From positions 82,463 through 146,462 of the forward strand of contig JAABQK010000004.1 in NCBI GenBank assembly GCA_011391495.1: a DNA stretch of 64,000 nucleotides, read 5' to 3'. The translations under genes were made by a program, and so were the position numbers. Shown here piece by piece: positions 36,922 through 46,139 of this stretch (the stretch's first letter is position 1; each line of letters starts with the position of its first letter). The DNA comes from Hydrogenophaga sp. Lineage in GTDB: Bacteria; Pseudomonadota; Gammaproteobacteria; Burkholderiales; Burkholderiaceae_C. The notes beneath the pieces are model-generated. The model searched no databases and was not told the DNA's origin. It worked only from the letters and a program-made list of their open reading frames with translations.

Positions 36922-38073
36922 TCAGACGTTGTCGTGGTTGATTTTCGTGAGGTTGCCGTCGCGGTCCTTCAGCAGGGCTCCGCTGACGTCGCGCTTGAAG
37001 ATCTTCTTGTTGGTGAACTGGTCGCAGATGCGGATGAACTGGTCTTCCGTCAGCTCCAGCGGGCGCAGGATGTCCTTGAGCGGCTTGCCCAGGTATTCCC
37101 AGGGAAACCGGCCGTCGAGGCGCTTGACGGCCTCCAGACCGTCCTGGCGCGTCAGGCGCCCGCGGCGGATGTGCAGGCAGGCCAGGTCGGTGGCGCGGCC
37201 GAAGCCGAACTTCAGGAACTTGAAGTAGTCGTGGATGCCGGTCTGGTGGTTGTCCAGGTTCTCGTAGTTGACCATCGAGCCCTCCACCACCTTGTGGTAG
37301 CTCTGGAAGCCGTTGGCCTGCGCGATCAGCGTGTTCGACAGGCCGTCCCACGGGATGTAGTGGCCCAGGAACAGGCCGGTCACGCCCACGCGCTGCAGCT
37401 CTTCGTCGGTGGGGTAGGTGTAAGGGATCAGGTGCTTGGCCTCGATGCCTTCCTGGCCGATCAGGTCCGACACGCGCATGCCCAGCAGGCCGCCGAACTC
37501 TTCGAGCCAGCGGCGGTTGAGTACGTGGTTCTCGGCCGCCGCGGCCGGGCCGCCGTACTCGTTCTGCGAGTTCTCGCCCCAGACGATCAGCGGCACGTTG
37601 AACTGCACCGCCGCGCGCACGGGAATGGTGAAGATGCCGACGTGCTCGGGCCAGGAGATGTCGCCCACCTGCGTCAAGCCGATGCGATTGAGTTTGGCGC
37701 GCACCAGCGGGTTGGGCGAGACCTCGATGTGGTCCACGCCCAGGCGCTTGAGGTTCTCGATGTTCGCGCGGCCCAGCGGAGAGAGGTCGCAGGTGGAGGA
37801 GGTGACGCACAGCGGGTTCAGGCCTAGCTGCAGCATGCGCACCACCTGGTAGGTGCTGTCCTTGCCGCCGCTGACGGGCACGATGCAGTCCCAGTGGCTG
37901 CCGTCGGGGCGGCGGTATTTCTCCAGCACCTTGAGCAGGTCCTGGTAACGCGCGTCCCAGTCCACCTCGGCGCGCTTTTCATAGCTGCGGCACGCGTTGC
38001 AGACGCCGTGTTCATCCAGGTGCAGGTCCGGCTTGGTGTCCGGCATGACGCAGTGTTTGCAGTAGGTCAGCAT
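36922..38073 (-). CDS. pseA: N-acetyl sugar amidotransferase, PseA/WbpG type
   Basis: 383 residues. Zinc-like CKHCVMP and CNACRSYE at the N-terminus (residues 5-8 and 25-28), then a PP-loop ATP pyrophosphatase motif VPVSGGKDSTYQVV (about 66-79), typical of the WbpG/PseA/LegA sugar amidotransferases. It adenylates the carbonyl of an N-acetyl group and uses NH3 to form an acetamidino group. With the HisH- and HisF-like genes next to it, it forms the same three-gene module as wbpG-hisH2-hisF2 in Pseudomonas O-antigen clusters. Confidence 0.88.
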   Translation of the reverse strand: MLTYCKHCVMPDTKPDLHLDEHGVCNACRSYEKRAEVDWDARYQDLLKVLEKYRRPDGSHWDCIVPVSGGKDSTYQVVRMLQLGLNPLCVTSSTCDLSPLGRANIENLKRLGVDHIEVSPNPLVRAKLNRIGLTQVGDISWPEHVGIFTIPVRAAVQFNVPLIVWGENSQNEYGGPAAAAENHVLNRRWLEEFGGLLGMRVSDLIGQEGIEAKHLIPYTYPTDEELQRVGVTGLFLGHYIPWDGLSNTLIAQANGFQSYHKVVEGSMVNYENLDNHQTGIHDYFKFLKFGFGRATDLACLHIRRGRLTRQDGLEAVKRLDGRFPWEYLGKPLKDILRPLELTEDQFIRICDQFTNKKIFKRDVSGALLKDRDGNLTKINHDNV

Positions 38074-38095
38074 GCTTGTGAATCCGTGTGAGCGA

Positions 38096-38716
38096 TCAGC
38101 GTTTCTCCATCAGGAACCAGGTGATGTCGTCCTGCGGGAAGTTGGGGTCGCGGCGGTAGGCGAAGCCGTAGTCCACCAGCTGCAGCTGCGGGTGGCGGTC
38201 CATGATCTCGCCGGCGAAGTCGCGCTTGAACAGGCGGTCGCTGTGGCCGCGGTAGGGAATGGCCACCGGCGCCGGGTTGTAGTACTCGGCCACCATCAGG
38301 TAGCGGCCGCAGGCGGCGAACAGCTTGTCGTAGACCTGCGGCAGCACCTCGGGGTTGATGTGGATGAGCACCCCCTTGATCAGGGTCAGGTCCCACTGGC
38401 GCGTGGGTGCGAAATCGAGGATGGAGCTGTGGTGGACGTGCGCAGGCGGGATCACCGTGCCCAGCTGTTGGGCGGCTTTTGCGTTGATCTCGATGGCGTG
38501 CGCGTCGATGCCGGGGTGCAGCAGCTTCAGGGCCTTGAGGTTCATGCCGATGTTGGCGCCGAACTCGATGCAGCTTTTCACCCGGCGCGCGCCGCGCAGG
38601 GCCTTGCCGAAGAAGTCCAGGTTCGAAGCCAGCAGGGCATCGCCCTGGTTGCGCTGGATGTATTCGGTGCCGAAATCGCCGGCCCAGAAGGCCTCCTGCT
38701 CGGTCTTGAAGGTCAT
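38096..38716 (-). CDS. pseudaminic acid biosynthesis-associated methylase
   Basis: 206 residues, SAM-dependent methyltransferase. Motif I is CIEFGANIGMNLKALKLL (about residues 50-67), followed by HAIEINAKAA and the VLIHINPEVLPQVYDKL segment. N-terminal TEQEAFWAGDFGTEYIQRN and C-terminal DPNFPQDDITWFLMEK are characteristic of the methylase family found beside pse genes. The methylated position is unknown; O-methylation of the sugar is the usual assumption. It overlaps the cytidylyltransferase gene by four bases. Confidence 0.85.
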   Translation of the reverse strand: MTFKTEQEAFWAGDFGTEYIQRNQGDALLASNLDFFGKALRGARRVKSCIEFGANIGMNLKALKLLHPGIDAHAIEINAKAAQQLGTVIPPAHVHHSSILDFAPTRQWDLTLIKGVLIHINPEVLPQVYDKLFAACGRYLMVAEYYNPAPVAIPYRGHSDRLFKRDFAGEIMDRHPQLQLVDYGFAYRRDPNFPQDDITWFLMEKR

Positions 38717-39471
38717 GGGGTGGACTCCGTGGGGGTCTGTGTGTCGGTGGCGGGCTTCTGCTGGACGTGCTGGTTGATGGTCAGCCAGTCGGGATGGGCA
38801 TCGAGCAGGGCCAGGATGTGAGCCTGGGTGAATTCAGGGTGTTTGGGAACCAGTGTTTCGAACAGCCGGCGCACCAGCTCGTAATCCTCGGGCGTGTCCA
38901 CCGTCCAGCGGTGGTGGCTGAGGTCCACCGGGCTGGCCACGTTGCGCAGGCGGTAGCGCTCCGGGTGCCAGTAGAGGAAGGGCGTGACGTGTTCGCGCTC
39001 GGCGGCCTGCGTGGCTTCGGCGTGCGCCTGCTGCAGCGCGGCGGCGCTGAACACCTCGACCGCCATACCGTACGGCCAGGTCGGGGGCAGCATGTTGGAC
39101 ACATAGTCGCTGGCACCGTCTTCGTAGACCGCGATGACCCGGTCGACCAGTGCCGGGTCGATCAGTGGGCAGTCGGACGTGATGCGCACCACGACATCGG
39201 CACCGTGCAGGCGCGCGGCATCGGCATAACGCGACAGCACGTCGTGTTCGCTGCCGCGGAGGCAGGGCACACCCAGCTGTGCGCACAGCGCCGCGATCGG
39301 GTCGTCGCTGGCGTTGGCGGTGGTCGCGATGACGATGCCGTCCGATCGCTTGACGCGATGCAGGCGCTCGATCAGGCGCGTGAGCATGGGCTCGCCCGCC
39401 AGCGGCAGCAGCACCTTGCCCGGCAGCCGGGTTGATGTCATGCGTGCCTGCACGATGAGCAGCGTGGTCAT
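38713..39471 (-). CDS. SpsF-like cytidylyltransferase/glycosyltransferase-family protein
   Basis: 252 residues. N-terminal IVQARMTSTRLPGKVLLPLAG and RITSDCPLIDPALVD are the nucleotidyltransferase motifs of the SpsF branch (spore-coat polysaccharide type). They differ from the PARGGSKRI start of the standard CMP-pseudaminic acid synthetase PseF. No other CMP-sugar synthetase is in the block, so this protein probably activates the nonulosonic acid. Start ATG at 39471 overlaps the pseC stop by four bases. The open frame that continues upstream is a shadow of pseC. Confidence 0.82.
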   Translation of the reverse strand: MTTLLIVQARMTSTRLPGKVLLPLAGEPMLTRLIERLHRVKRSDGIVIATTANASDDPIAALCAQLGVPCLRGSEHDVLSRYADAARLHGADVVVRITSDCPLIDPALVDRVIAVYEDGASDYVSNMLPPTWPYGMAVEVFSAAALQQAHAEATQAAEREHVTPFLYWHPERYRLRNVASPVDLSHHRWTVDTPEDYELVRRLFETLVPKHPEFTQAHILALLDAHPDWLTINQHVQQKPATDTQTPTESTP

Positions 39472-40658
39472 GCGCGCAGTGCCTGGGTCAGCTCCGCCAC
39501 CACACGGTCCTGCAACGCATCGGTCAGGGCCGGGTACAGCGGGATCGAGAGTGCCTGGGTCGCATACGTCTCGGCGGCCGGAAACTGGCCGGGCCAAAAA
39601 CCCAGGCCGCGGTAATAGGGTTGCAGCGGGATGGGCTCGTAGTGCACGTTGACGCCGATGCCCGCTTCGCGCAGGCGCGCAAACACGGTGGCGCGGTCGG
39701 CCACGCCGCGGCCGGACACCACTTCCACCACGTACAGGTGCCAGGATGAACGGGCCGTGGCACCCGGTCCGGGCACGCGCGCTGGGCGGCGCAGCGGCAG
39801 GCTGCCCAGCAACAGGTCGTAGCGGTCGGCCAACCTGTCGCGAACGGCGTGAAAGCCGTCGATGCGCCGCAGCTGCGAGGTGCCCAGCGCCGCCTGGATG
39901 TCCGTCATCCGGTAATTGAAGCCCAGGCTGTGCTGCTCGTAGTGCCAGGCGCCGGTGTCGGGGTGCTGCATCTCGCCGGGTTCGCGCGTGATGCCGTGGG
40001 AGCGCAGCAGCTGCAGACGCCGCGCCAGCGCCGCGTCGGGCGTGGTGACCATGCCGCCTTCGCCGGTGGTGACGATCTTCACCGGATGGAAGCTGAACAC
40101 GCTCGCATCGGCGTAGCGGCTGCCGATGGGCTGGCCGTTGTAGCTGGCGCCCACAGCGTGCGAGGCGTCTTCGAGGATCTTGAAACCGTAGCGGTCGGCC
40201 AGGGCACGCATCGGTGCCAGGTCGCAGGCCAGGCCGGCGAAGTGCACCGGGATCACGATGGCGGGCAGCTGGCCGTCGCGTTCGGCCTGTTCCAGCTTCG
40301 CGGCCAGGGCGCTCACGCTCATGTTGCGCGTGGCCGGGTCGATGTCCACGAAGTCCACACCCGCACCGCAGTACAGCGCGCAGTTGGCCGAGGCCACGAA
40401 GCTGTTCGGGCTGGTCCACACCGTCTGGCCCGGGCCTGCGCCCAGCGCCAGGCAGGCGATGTGCAGGCCGGCGGTGGCGTTGCACACCGCCACAGCGTGC
40501 GCCACGCCGTGCAGCGCGGCGAAGGCCTGCTCGAATCGCGGCACCGCCGGACCCTGCGTGAGCCAGCCCGAGGTCAGCACCTCGCGCACGGCGGCCAGGT
40601 CGTCCTCGTTGATGGACTGCGTGGCGTAGGGGATGAAGTCCATGGAGCCGTCCGCCAT
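39468..40658 (-). CDS. pseC: UDP-4-amino-4,6-dideoxy-N-acetyl-altrosamine transaminase
   Basis: 396 residues, DegT/DnrJ/EryC1 aminotransferase. The PLP lysine lies in SVFSFHPVKIVTTGEGG (about residue 187). N-terminal PYATQSINEDDLAAVREVL and ILEDASHAVGASY are PseC landmarks. It transfers an amino group from glutamate to the 4-keto sugar made by PseB. Start ATG at 40658 shares one base with the pseB stop (TGATG). An ATG five codons later is an alternative. Confidence 0.93.
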   Translation of the reverse strand: MADGSMDFIPYATQSINEDDLAAVREVLTSGWLTQGPAVPRFEQAFAALHGVAHAVAVCNATAGLHIACLALGAGPGQTVWTSPNSFVASANCALYCGAGVDFVDIDPATRNMSVSALAAKLEQAERDGQLPAIVIPVHFAGLACDLAPMRALADRYGFKILEDASHAVGASYNGQPIGSRYADASVFSFHPVKIVTTGEGGMVTTPDAALARRLQLLRSHGITREPGEMQHPDTGAWHYEQHSLGFNYRMTDIQAALGTSQLRRIDGFHAVRDRLADRYDLLLGSLPLRRPARVPGPGATARSSWHLYVVEVVSGRGVADRATVFARLREAGIGVNVHYEPIPLQPYYRGLGFWPGQFPAAETYATQALSIPLYPALTDALQDRVVAELTQALRA

Positions 40659-41656
40659 CAGATGCGGCCGATCTTGTCCTGGTGCTGCGCGATCCAGGCC
40701 TGCAGGGCCGGCACATCCATCCACCCGGTGTTGCTGTCGCTGGCGTAGGTGAAGCCCTCGGGCACACGCTGGCCGTCCTTGATGCGTTTGAAGTCTTCGT
40801 GCCAGCTGTGGATGGCTGGCAGGATCTTGAAGTGCTCGGGGTATTCGAAGGTGTAGTGTGCGTCTTCCTCGCTGATCATCTGCTCGTGCAGTTTTTCGCC
40901 TGGGCGGATGCCCACGATCTGATGCCTGGCCTCCGGGTCCACGGCACGCGCGATGTCGGTCACTTTCATCGACGGGATCTTCTTCACGTAGATCTCGCCG
41001 CCTTCCATGTCTTCGAAGGCGTGCCAGACCAGCTCCACGCCCTGCTCCAGCGTGATCATGAAGCGCGTCATGCGCTCGTCGGTGATGGGCAGCGAGCCTT
41101 TGCCCTTCTGCGTGAGGAAGAAGGGGATGACCGAGCCGCGCGAGCCCATCACGTTGCCGTAGCGCACGACGGAAAACTTGCAGCCGGTGGCGCCCGCGTA
41201 CGAGTTGCCAGCCACGAACAGTTTGTCCGACACCAGTTTGGTGGCGCCGTAGAGGTTGACCGGGCTGCTGGCCTTGTCGGTGGACAGGGCCACGACCCCC
41301 TTGACCTTCTTGTCGATGCAGGCATCGATCAGGTTCATGGCGCCCGTGACATTGGTCTTGACGCACTCGAAGGGGTTGTACTCGGCCGTGGGCACGATCT
41401 TGGTGGCCGCCGCGTGCACCACGTAGTCCACGCCGTCGAGCGCACGGTACATGCGCTCCCGGTCGCGCACGTCGCCGATGAAGAAGCGCACGCGTTCGTC
41501 TCCCTGGAACAGCTTGGCCATCTCCCACTGCTTCATCTCGTCGCGCGAGTAGATGATGAGCTTGCGCGGGTTGTAGCGCGCGAGGGTCATCGGCACGAAG
41601 GTGTGACCGAACGAGCCGGTGCCGCCGGTGACGAGGAGGGTGGAGTTGCTCAGCAT
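40658..41656 (-). CDS. pseB: UDP-N-acetylglucosamine 4,6-dehydratase (inverting)
   Basis: 332 residues, soluble SDR. TGGTGSFGHTFV (NADP binding), VVHAAATKIVPTAEYNPFE, and the catalytic YxxxK in VNLYGATKLVSDKLF. PseB performs C5 inversion and 4,6-dehydration of UDP-GlcNAc, the first step to pseudaminic acid. The ATG at 41656 gives the family N-terminus (MLSNSTLLVTGG); the longer frame would run into the upstream gene. A 61-base gap upstream, the longest inside the glycan block apart from the sugar-pathway ends, could hold an internal promoter. Confidence 0.95.
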   Translation of the reverse strand: MLSNSTLLVTGGTGSFGHTFVPMTLARYNPRKLIIYSRDEMKQWEMAKLFQGDERVRFFIGDVRDRERMYRALDGVDYVVHAAATKIVPTAEYNPFECVKTNVTGAMNLIDACIDKKVKGVVALSTDKASSPVNLYGATKLVSDKLFVAGNSYAGATGCKFSVVRYGNVMGSRGSVIPFFLTQKGKGSLPITDERMTRFMITLEQGVELVWHAFEDMEGGEIYVKKIPSMKVTDIARAVDPEARHQIVGIRPGEKLHEQMISEEDAHYTFEYPEHFKILPAIHSWHEDFKRIKDGQRVPEGFTYASDSNTGWMDVPALQAWIAQHQDKIGRI

Positions 41657-41717
41657 GGGTGGGACCCGGGTGGGGAACGCGGTTGCAGAAAGGGTATTTT
41701 GACCGACTGCGTGTGGC

Positions 41718-42977
41718 TCAAAACCCGGTATGGGGTGAACTTTGCAGGGCATTTCGCACGACCCTGGCGACGCGCCTGGCCGCCTGGCCGTCGCTGCGGT
41801 AGGCGTTGGGCTGGCCCGATCCGCACCCGGCGAGCACGGCTTCCAGCACGGCGGGCAGGTCGGCCGGTGTCGCGCAGGGCGTGGCCACGCCCTGCCGGGC
41901 CAGGCTGAACCAGATATGGGCCGCGGGCGAGTTTTCGATGGCGATCACCGGTTTGCCGGCCACGGCCGATTCGAGTCCGACGGTGGAGGTCTGCACGACC
42001 ACCGCCCTTGAGGCCAGGATCAGCGGGTGGATCGGTTCGCGCGGCGGCTCGCTGAAATGGATGCGTGGCTCGTCGGGCAGGCGCGGGTAGCTGCTCCAGT
42101 CGCTCGGGTGGTAGCGCACGATCAGCGCCAGGTCCGGGTGCTGGCGCACGTGCGCCCGCAGCACGGCTTCGACCTCGCGCGGCAGGGCCTGGCCAGCCGG
42201 CACCGGCGTGTCGGGGTGGGCATAGGGCTCCACGTGGCCGGCGAAGAGCACGGGTTTGAGACCCTGCCAGCCGCGTTCGGCGAGGAAGCGTTCGGCCTTG
42301 TCGTGGTTTTCACTGGCCTGCAGGCCGTCGAAGGCCGGGTTGCCGGTGACCACCACGCCCTCGGGCGGGAAGCCGCGCGCGATCAGGCGCTGGCGCACGA
42401 CCTCGGCGATCACGCAGGTCCAGCCGGGCCTGGGCTCGTGCAGCACGTAGGTGTCGCTGTCCAGGCCGAACAGGTCCACCATGCCGATGGACGGGATGCC
42501 TGCGGCCTGGGCCACGTCCAGCGCCGCACGCTCGCTGCGTGGTGAATTGGTGGCGACCACGGCATCGGGCTGCAGGGCTTCGATCACGCGCCGCATGAAG
42601 TGCAGCGGCCGGAAACCGTAGCGGCCCTGTTCGCGGTACCGCTCGGCGGCGCCGGCTTCGCCGTGCTGGGCGATCAGGTCCAGGTAGTTGATGCCGAGGT
42701 AGGCGATGGTTTCGTCGGCAGGCACGTCGGGGCTGGTGTTGCCCTCGCTCAGGCGCTCGCCCCAGCGGCGTGCAGCGCCGGCGTCCACCAGATGCAGGAA
42801 ATCCTGGTAGCCCAGGGTGGGCCGTACAGCACGCGCTTTCAGGTGCCCGGTGGTCAGCGCCATCAGCGGGCAGTCCACGCCGGGCAGCAGGGTCTCCAGC
42901 TCGCGGATCACCGGCAGCACCATGCCCACGTGGCCGCCACCGTAGGTGACGAACAGGATGCGTGGTGGCCGGCTCAT
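41718..42977 (-). CDS. GT-B-fold glycosyltransferase / UDP-GlcNAc 2-epimerase-like protein
   Basis: 419 residues. N-terminal RILFVTYGGGHVGMVLPVIREL is a Rossmann start as in GT-B enzymes. The C-terminal half has ALIVRYHPSDWSSYP, then VVVQTSTVGLESAVAGKPVIAIE, the nucleotide-sugar-binding motif shared with UDP-GlcNAc 2-epimerases and capsule glycosyltransferases. No signal peptide or membrane anchor is seen. Its place just before pseB suggests transfer of a pseudaminic-acid-type sugar or a related step, but neither donor nor acceptor is readable. It overlaps the asnB-like gene by four bases. Confidence 0.7.
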   Translation of the reverse strand: MSRPPRILFVTYGGGHVGMVLPVIRELETLLPGVDCPLMALTTGHLKARAVRPTLGYQDFLHLVDAGAARRWGERLSEGNTSPDVPADETIAYLGINYLDLIAQHGEAGAAERYREQGRYGFRPLHFMRRVIEALQPDAVVATNSPRSERAALDVAQAAGIPSIGMVDLFGLDSDTYVLHEPRPGWTCVIAEVVRQRLIARGFPPEGVVVTGNPAFDGLQASENHDKAERFLAERGWQGLKPVLFAGHVEPYAHPDTPVPAGQALPREVEAVLRAHVRQHPDLALIVRYHPSDWSSYPRLPDEPRIHFSEPPREPIHPLILASRAVVVQTSTVGLESAVAGKPVIAIENSPAAHIWFSLARQGVATPCATPADLPAVLEAVLAGCGSGQPNAYRSDGQAARRVARVVRNALQSSPHTGF

Positions 42978-44758
42978 GCGTAGACGTCCTTGTGCCAGAG
43001 CGCCAGCGCCGCCAGCGCACGCAGCTCGCGCGTGAAGTTGGCTGAACCATCGCGGTGCCGGTCCAGCATGGCGGTGACCACGCCCGGTTCGAACAGCTCG
43101 GCGATGACTTCACTGCCGTCCAGCGTGCCGCGCAGCCAGCTGTGCAGCCCGCCTCTGAACCAGTCGCCGATGGGCACGGTGAACATCTGCTTCTGGCGGT
43201 AAGCCAGGTCCTCGCCGATCAGCGGCACGGCGGCGCGCTTGAACCAGTGCTTCTTGTCGCCACTGGCCGAGAGCTTGGTGGCGCCGCGCGAGCGGAAAGC
43301 GAATTCCATCAGCCGCCAGTCGAGGAAGGGCGTGCGCGCCTCGATGCTGACCGCCATGCCCATGCGGTCGGGCTTGACCAGGTTGTTGCCGCTCAGCAGC
43401 AGCTGCATGTCCAGGACCAGCGCCTGGTTGATGCGGTCGAAGTGCCGGGCTTCTTCCAGCCAGGGAGCCGCAGCACCGAAGCTGTCGACGCCCGCGAACT
43501 GCGCACGCACCTCAGGCCGGTACAGGGCTGCCTTGGCCTCGGGGCTGAAGAGCGAGATGCTGTCGAAGTAACGGCGCTCGAACGCCGCCTGGGGCAGGGT
43601 CATCGCATCGGGTCGGGCAAAGAACTGCGCGTACTTGTCGTAGCCGGCGAAGAGCTCGTCACCACCGTCGCCGGTCAGCACCACCTTCACGTGTTTCGCA
43701 GCCAGCTCGCTCACGCGCAGCGTGGGCATGAAGGACGCATCGCCGTGCGGCTGGTCCAGGTGGTGCAGCACCCGTGGCCAGCGGTCCAGCATGTTGAGTT
43801 CGGCCACTTCGCTGGTGTGCTGGCAGCCGAAGCGCTGCGCGGCCTGCGCGGCGAACGCCGATTCGTCGTAGCGCGGGTCTTCAAAGCCGATGCAGAAGGT
43901 CTTCACCGGAGCCGCAACGTGGCGCGCCATCAGGCCGACGATGGTGCTCGAATCGACGCCGCCCGAGAGAAAAGCACCGAAGGGCACGTCGGCCCGCAGC
44001 CGGATGCGCGTGGCGTCGTCCAGCAGGGCCATGAATTCTTCGGCCCAGGCGTCGAACGTGTGGTCCTGCTCGCGCTGGTCCGCCAGGCTCCACCAGCGCT
44101 GTGTCTGCACCCCGCCGCTGCGTGTGTATTTGTGCCAGGTGCCGGGCATGACGTGGCGCACGCCCTGGTAGGCCGTCCACGGCGCGGGGATGTAGTTGAA
44201 CGTCAGGTAGTGGTGGATCGCTTCCAGGTCCATGCCCGGCTTGCGCGGCAGGGCGGGCCACAGGGCTTTGGGCTCGGAGCCGAACAGCAGGCGCCGTCCG
44301 TCGTCGTGCACATAGAGTGGCTTGACGCCGATGCGGTCGCGCGCCAGGTAGAGCGCGTCTTCGCGCGCGTCGTGAATCGCGATGGCGAACATGCCGTTCA
44401 GGCGGCTCAGGCAGGCAATGCCTTCGCGCTCATACAGCCGCAGGATCACCTCGGTGTCGGAATGCGTGTCCAGTCGAACGCCCTGGGCACGCAGGTCGGC
44501 GGCCAGCTCCACGTGGTTGAAGATCTCGCCGTTCTGCACCACAGCGATCTGGCCGTCGTCGCTCACAAACGGTTGGTGGCCGCCGCCGAGGTCGATGATC
44601 GACAGGCGCCGGTTGCCGATGGCCACACCGCGTGACCGCCGGTGGTGGATGCCTTCGTCGTCCGGCCCGCGGTGGAACAGCGCCTGCGCCATGCCGCGCA
44701 GGGCCTCATCGCCCAGCGCCTGTTGCTGGCGATCCCAGTAGCCAAAGATGCCGCACAT
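42974..44758 (-). CDS. asnB: asparagine synthase-like glutamine amidotransferase
   Basis: 594 residues. The ATG at 44758 is required because the N-terminal nucleophile must be Cys2 (MCGIFGYWD). Class II glutaminase domain with HRGPDDEG and VQNGEIFNH; synthetase domain with the PP-loop FGAFLSGGVDSSTIVGL (about 255-270) and LTGDGGDELFAGYDKY. Inside polysaccharide loci such proteins often amidate a uronic acid or other carboxyl group of the glycan instead of making asparagine. That role is likely here from context. It overlaps the sugar transferase stop by one base (TGATG). Confidence 0.88.
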   Translation of the reverse strand: MCGIFGYWDRQQQALGDEALRGMAQALFHRGPDDEGIHHRRSRGVAIGNRRLSIIDLGGGHQPFVSDDGQIAVVQNGEIFNHVELAADLRAQGVRLDTHSDTEVILRLYEREGIACLSRLNGMFAIAIHDAREDALYLARDRIGVKPLYVHDDGRRLLFGSEPKALWPALPRKPGMDLEAIHHYLTFNYIPAPWTAYQGVRHVMPGTWHKYTRSGGVQTQRWWSLADQREQDHTFDAWAEEFMALLDDATRIRLRADVPFGAFLSGGVDSSTIVGLMARHVAAPVKTFCIGFEDPRYDESAFAAQAAQRFGCQHTSEVAELNMLDRWPRVLHHLDQPHGDASFMPTLRVSELAAKHVKVVLTGDGGDELFAGYDKYAQFFARPDAMTLPQAAFERRYFDSISLFSPEAKAALYRPEVRAQFAGVDSFGAAAPWLEEARHFDRINQALVLDMQLLLSGNNLVKPDRMGMAVSIEARTPFLDWRLMEFAFRSRGATKLSASGDKKHWFKRAAVPLIGEDLAYRQKQMFTVPIGDWFRGGLHSWLRGTLDGSEVIAELFEPGVVTAMLDRHRDGSANFTRELRALAALALWHKDVYA

Positions 44759-45312
44759 CAGTTCGCGCCCCGGCCGGTCAGTCGCCGCAGCGTCCACCAG
44801 CAGATCTTGAGATCCAGCCAGACCGAGGCTTCGCGCGTGTAGCGCAGGTCGGCTTCCAGCCGCTGGGCTTGGGTGGAGTCGGAACGGTACAGCGCCTGCG
44901 CCAGACCGGTGATGCCGGGCCGCACGCTGCAGCGCTGCGCCCAGTCGGCTTCGGTGTACAGGCTGCGCTGCGCCGGCACGTCCGGGCGCGGGCCGACCAG
45001 GCTCATGTCGCCGGTCAATACGTTGATCAGCTGCGGCAATTCGTCCAGGCTGGTGCGGCGGATGAAGCGGCCCACGCGGGTGATGCGCGGGTCGTTGGCG
45101 GCAGTGAAGTAGGGCCCGATGCTTGCGGCGTTCTTCACCATGCTGCGGAACTTGAACATGCCGAATTCGTGCCCATCGCGACCCACGCGGGTCTGGCGGA
45201 AAAGCACAGGGAGGCCGGATTCAAGCATCACGGCAAGTGCCGTGCCCAGCAGCACGGGGCTCAGCAGCAGCAGCGCCACCAGGGAAGCTGCCAGGTCGAA
45301 CAGGCGTTTCAT
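44758..45312 (-). CDS. initiating sugar-phosphate transferase (WbaP/PglC type)
   Basis: 184 residues, polyprenyl-phosphate hexose-1-phosphate transferase. One N-terminal hydrophobic hairpin (about 8-32), then [54 protein letters not shown] and [11 protein letters not shown], the catalytic-core motifs. It loads the first sugar phosphate on undecaprenyl phosphate at the inner membrane. It lacks the extra N-terminal membrane domain of full-length WbaP, so it is of minimal PglC size. It overlaps the aldolase gene by four bases. Confidence 0.9.
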   Translation of the reverse strand: MKRLFDLAASLVALLLLSPVLLGTALAVMLESGLPVLFRQTRVGRDGHEFGMFKFRSMVKNAASIGPYFTAANDPRITRVGRFIRRTSLDELPQLINVLTGDMSLVGPRPDVPAQRSLYTEADWAQRCSVRPGITGLAQALYRSDSTQAQRLEADLRYTREASVWLDLKICWWTLRRLTGRGAN

Positions 45313-46127
45313 GCAGGCGCATCGCCGGCGCCGCGCTGGGCCAGGGCGATGTCGCCGATGACGTCGGCGATGCGCTGGCGGTCGGCTTCGATCTGGCCCT
45401 CATCGCGCTGCATCAGGTGCTCTTCGGCCGCGCGCAGCGCCGCCACCCGGTCTTCAAAGCGGTCTTCGCTGTCGCTGCGATGGAACGTGCGCGACAGGAT
45501 GACCGCGCGTGAACCCAGCCGCAGGTGTTCGGCCAGCACGTCGCGCCCGGGCAGCAGGCCGTCGTCCAGACCTGCGATGCCGCCAAAGCCCAACCGCAGA
45601 CCCTGCGCATGCACCAGGCGCGACACGCTGTCGACCAGACCGAGCGCCAGCGGCTCGAACATGAAGCGCAGACCGAGCGACAGGTGCAGGTCGTTCAGGC
45701 CCACGTACACCTCGTGCAAGCCCGGTGTCTTCATCCACATGGGCAGGGTCTCGAACGCACCGGCGGTTTCCAGCAGGGCCACGACCGGCGCGCGCCCGGC
45801 CACCAGGGCGCAGAAGTCGCGCAGCTCGCCGGCTTCGCTGAACATGGGCAGCATGAGCCAGTCGGCGCCCTGCGCCAGCACCGCTTCCACCTCGGCATCG
45901 GTGTCGGGGTTGAGCGGGTTCACGCGCACCATGAGCGGTGAGCGCCGCAGCACCGCCTTGATGCGACCCACGTCGTCCAGCGTGTGGCTGCTGATGAAGG
46001 TGTTGCGACCGGCCTGGCGCTCGGCCTTGCCTTTGCGTTCCAGGTCCACCCACAGTCGCATGCCGTCCATGGCGTCGCAGCGCCGCGCCATGTCGGGGTC
46101 GTTGGTGATCTGGATCAGGTCAATCAT
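45309..46127 (-). CDS. HpcH/HpaI-type aldolase/citrate lyase-like protein
   Basis: 272 residues, phosphoenolpyruvate/pyruvate-domain TIM barrel. LMVRVNPLNPDTDAEVEAVL, ADWLMLPMFSEAGEL, VVALLETAGAFETL (metal Glu) and the family EVYVGLNDLHLSLGL. The C-terminal tail (about 215-272) is helical and charged. Family members catalyse class II aldol cleavage or condensation of pyruvate-type units. In a nonulosonic acid glycan locus it could add or remove a pyruvate-derived group; this is inference. It overlaps the sugar transferase gene by four bases. Confidence 0.75.
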   Translation of the reverse strand: MIDLIQITNDPDMARRCDAMDGMRLWVDLERKGKAERQAGRNTFISSHTLDDVGRIKAVLRRSPLMVRVNPLNPDTDAEVEAVLAQGADWLMLPMFSEAGELRDFCALVAGRAPVVALLETAGAFETLPMWMKTPGLHEVYVGLNDLHLSLGLRFMFEPLALGLVDSVSRLVHAQGLRLGFGGIAGLDDGLLPGRDVLAEHLRLGSRAVILSRTFHRSDSEDRFEDRVAALRAAEEHLMQRDEGQIEADRQRIADVIGDIALAQRGAGDAPA

Positions 46128-46139
46128 GGCTGCGGCCCA

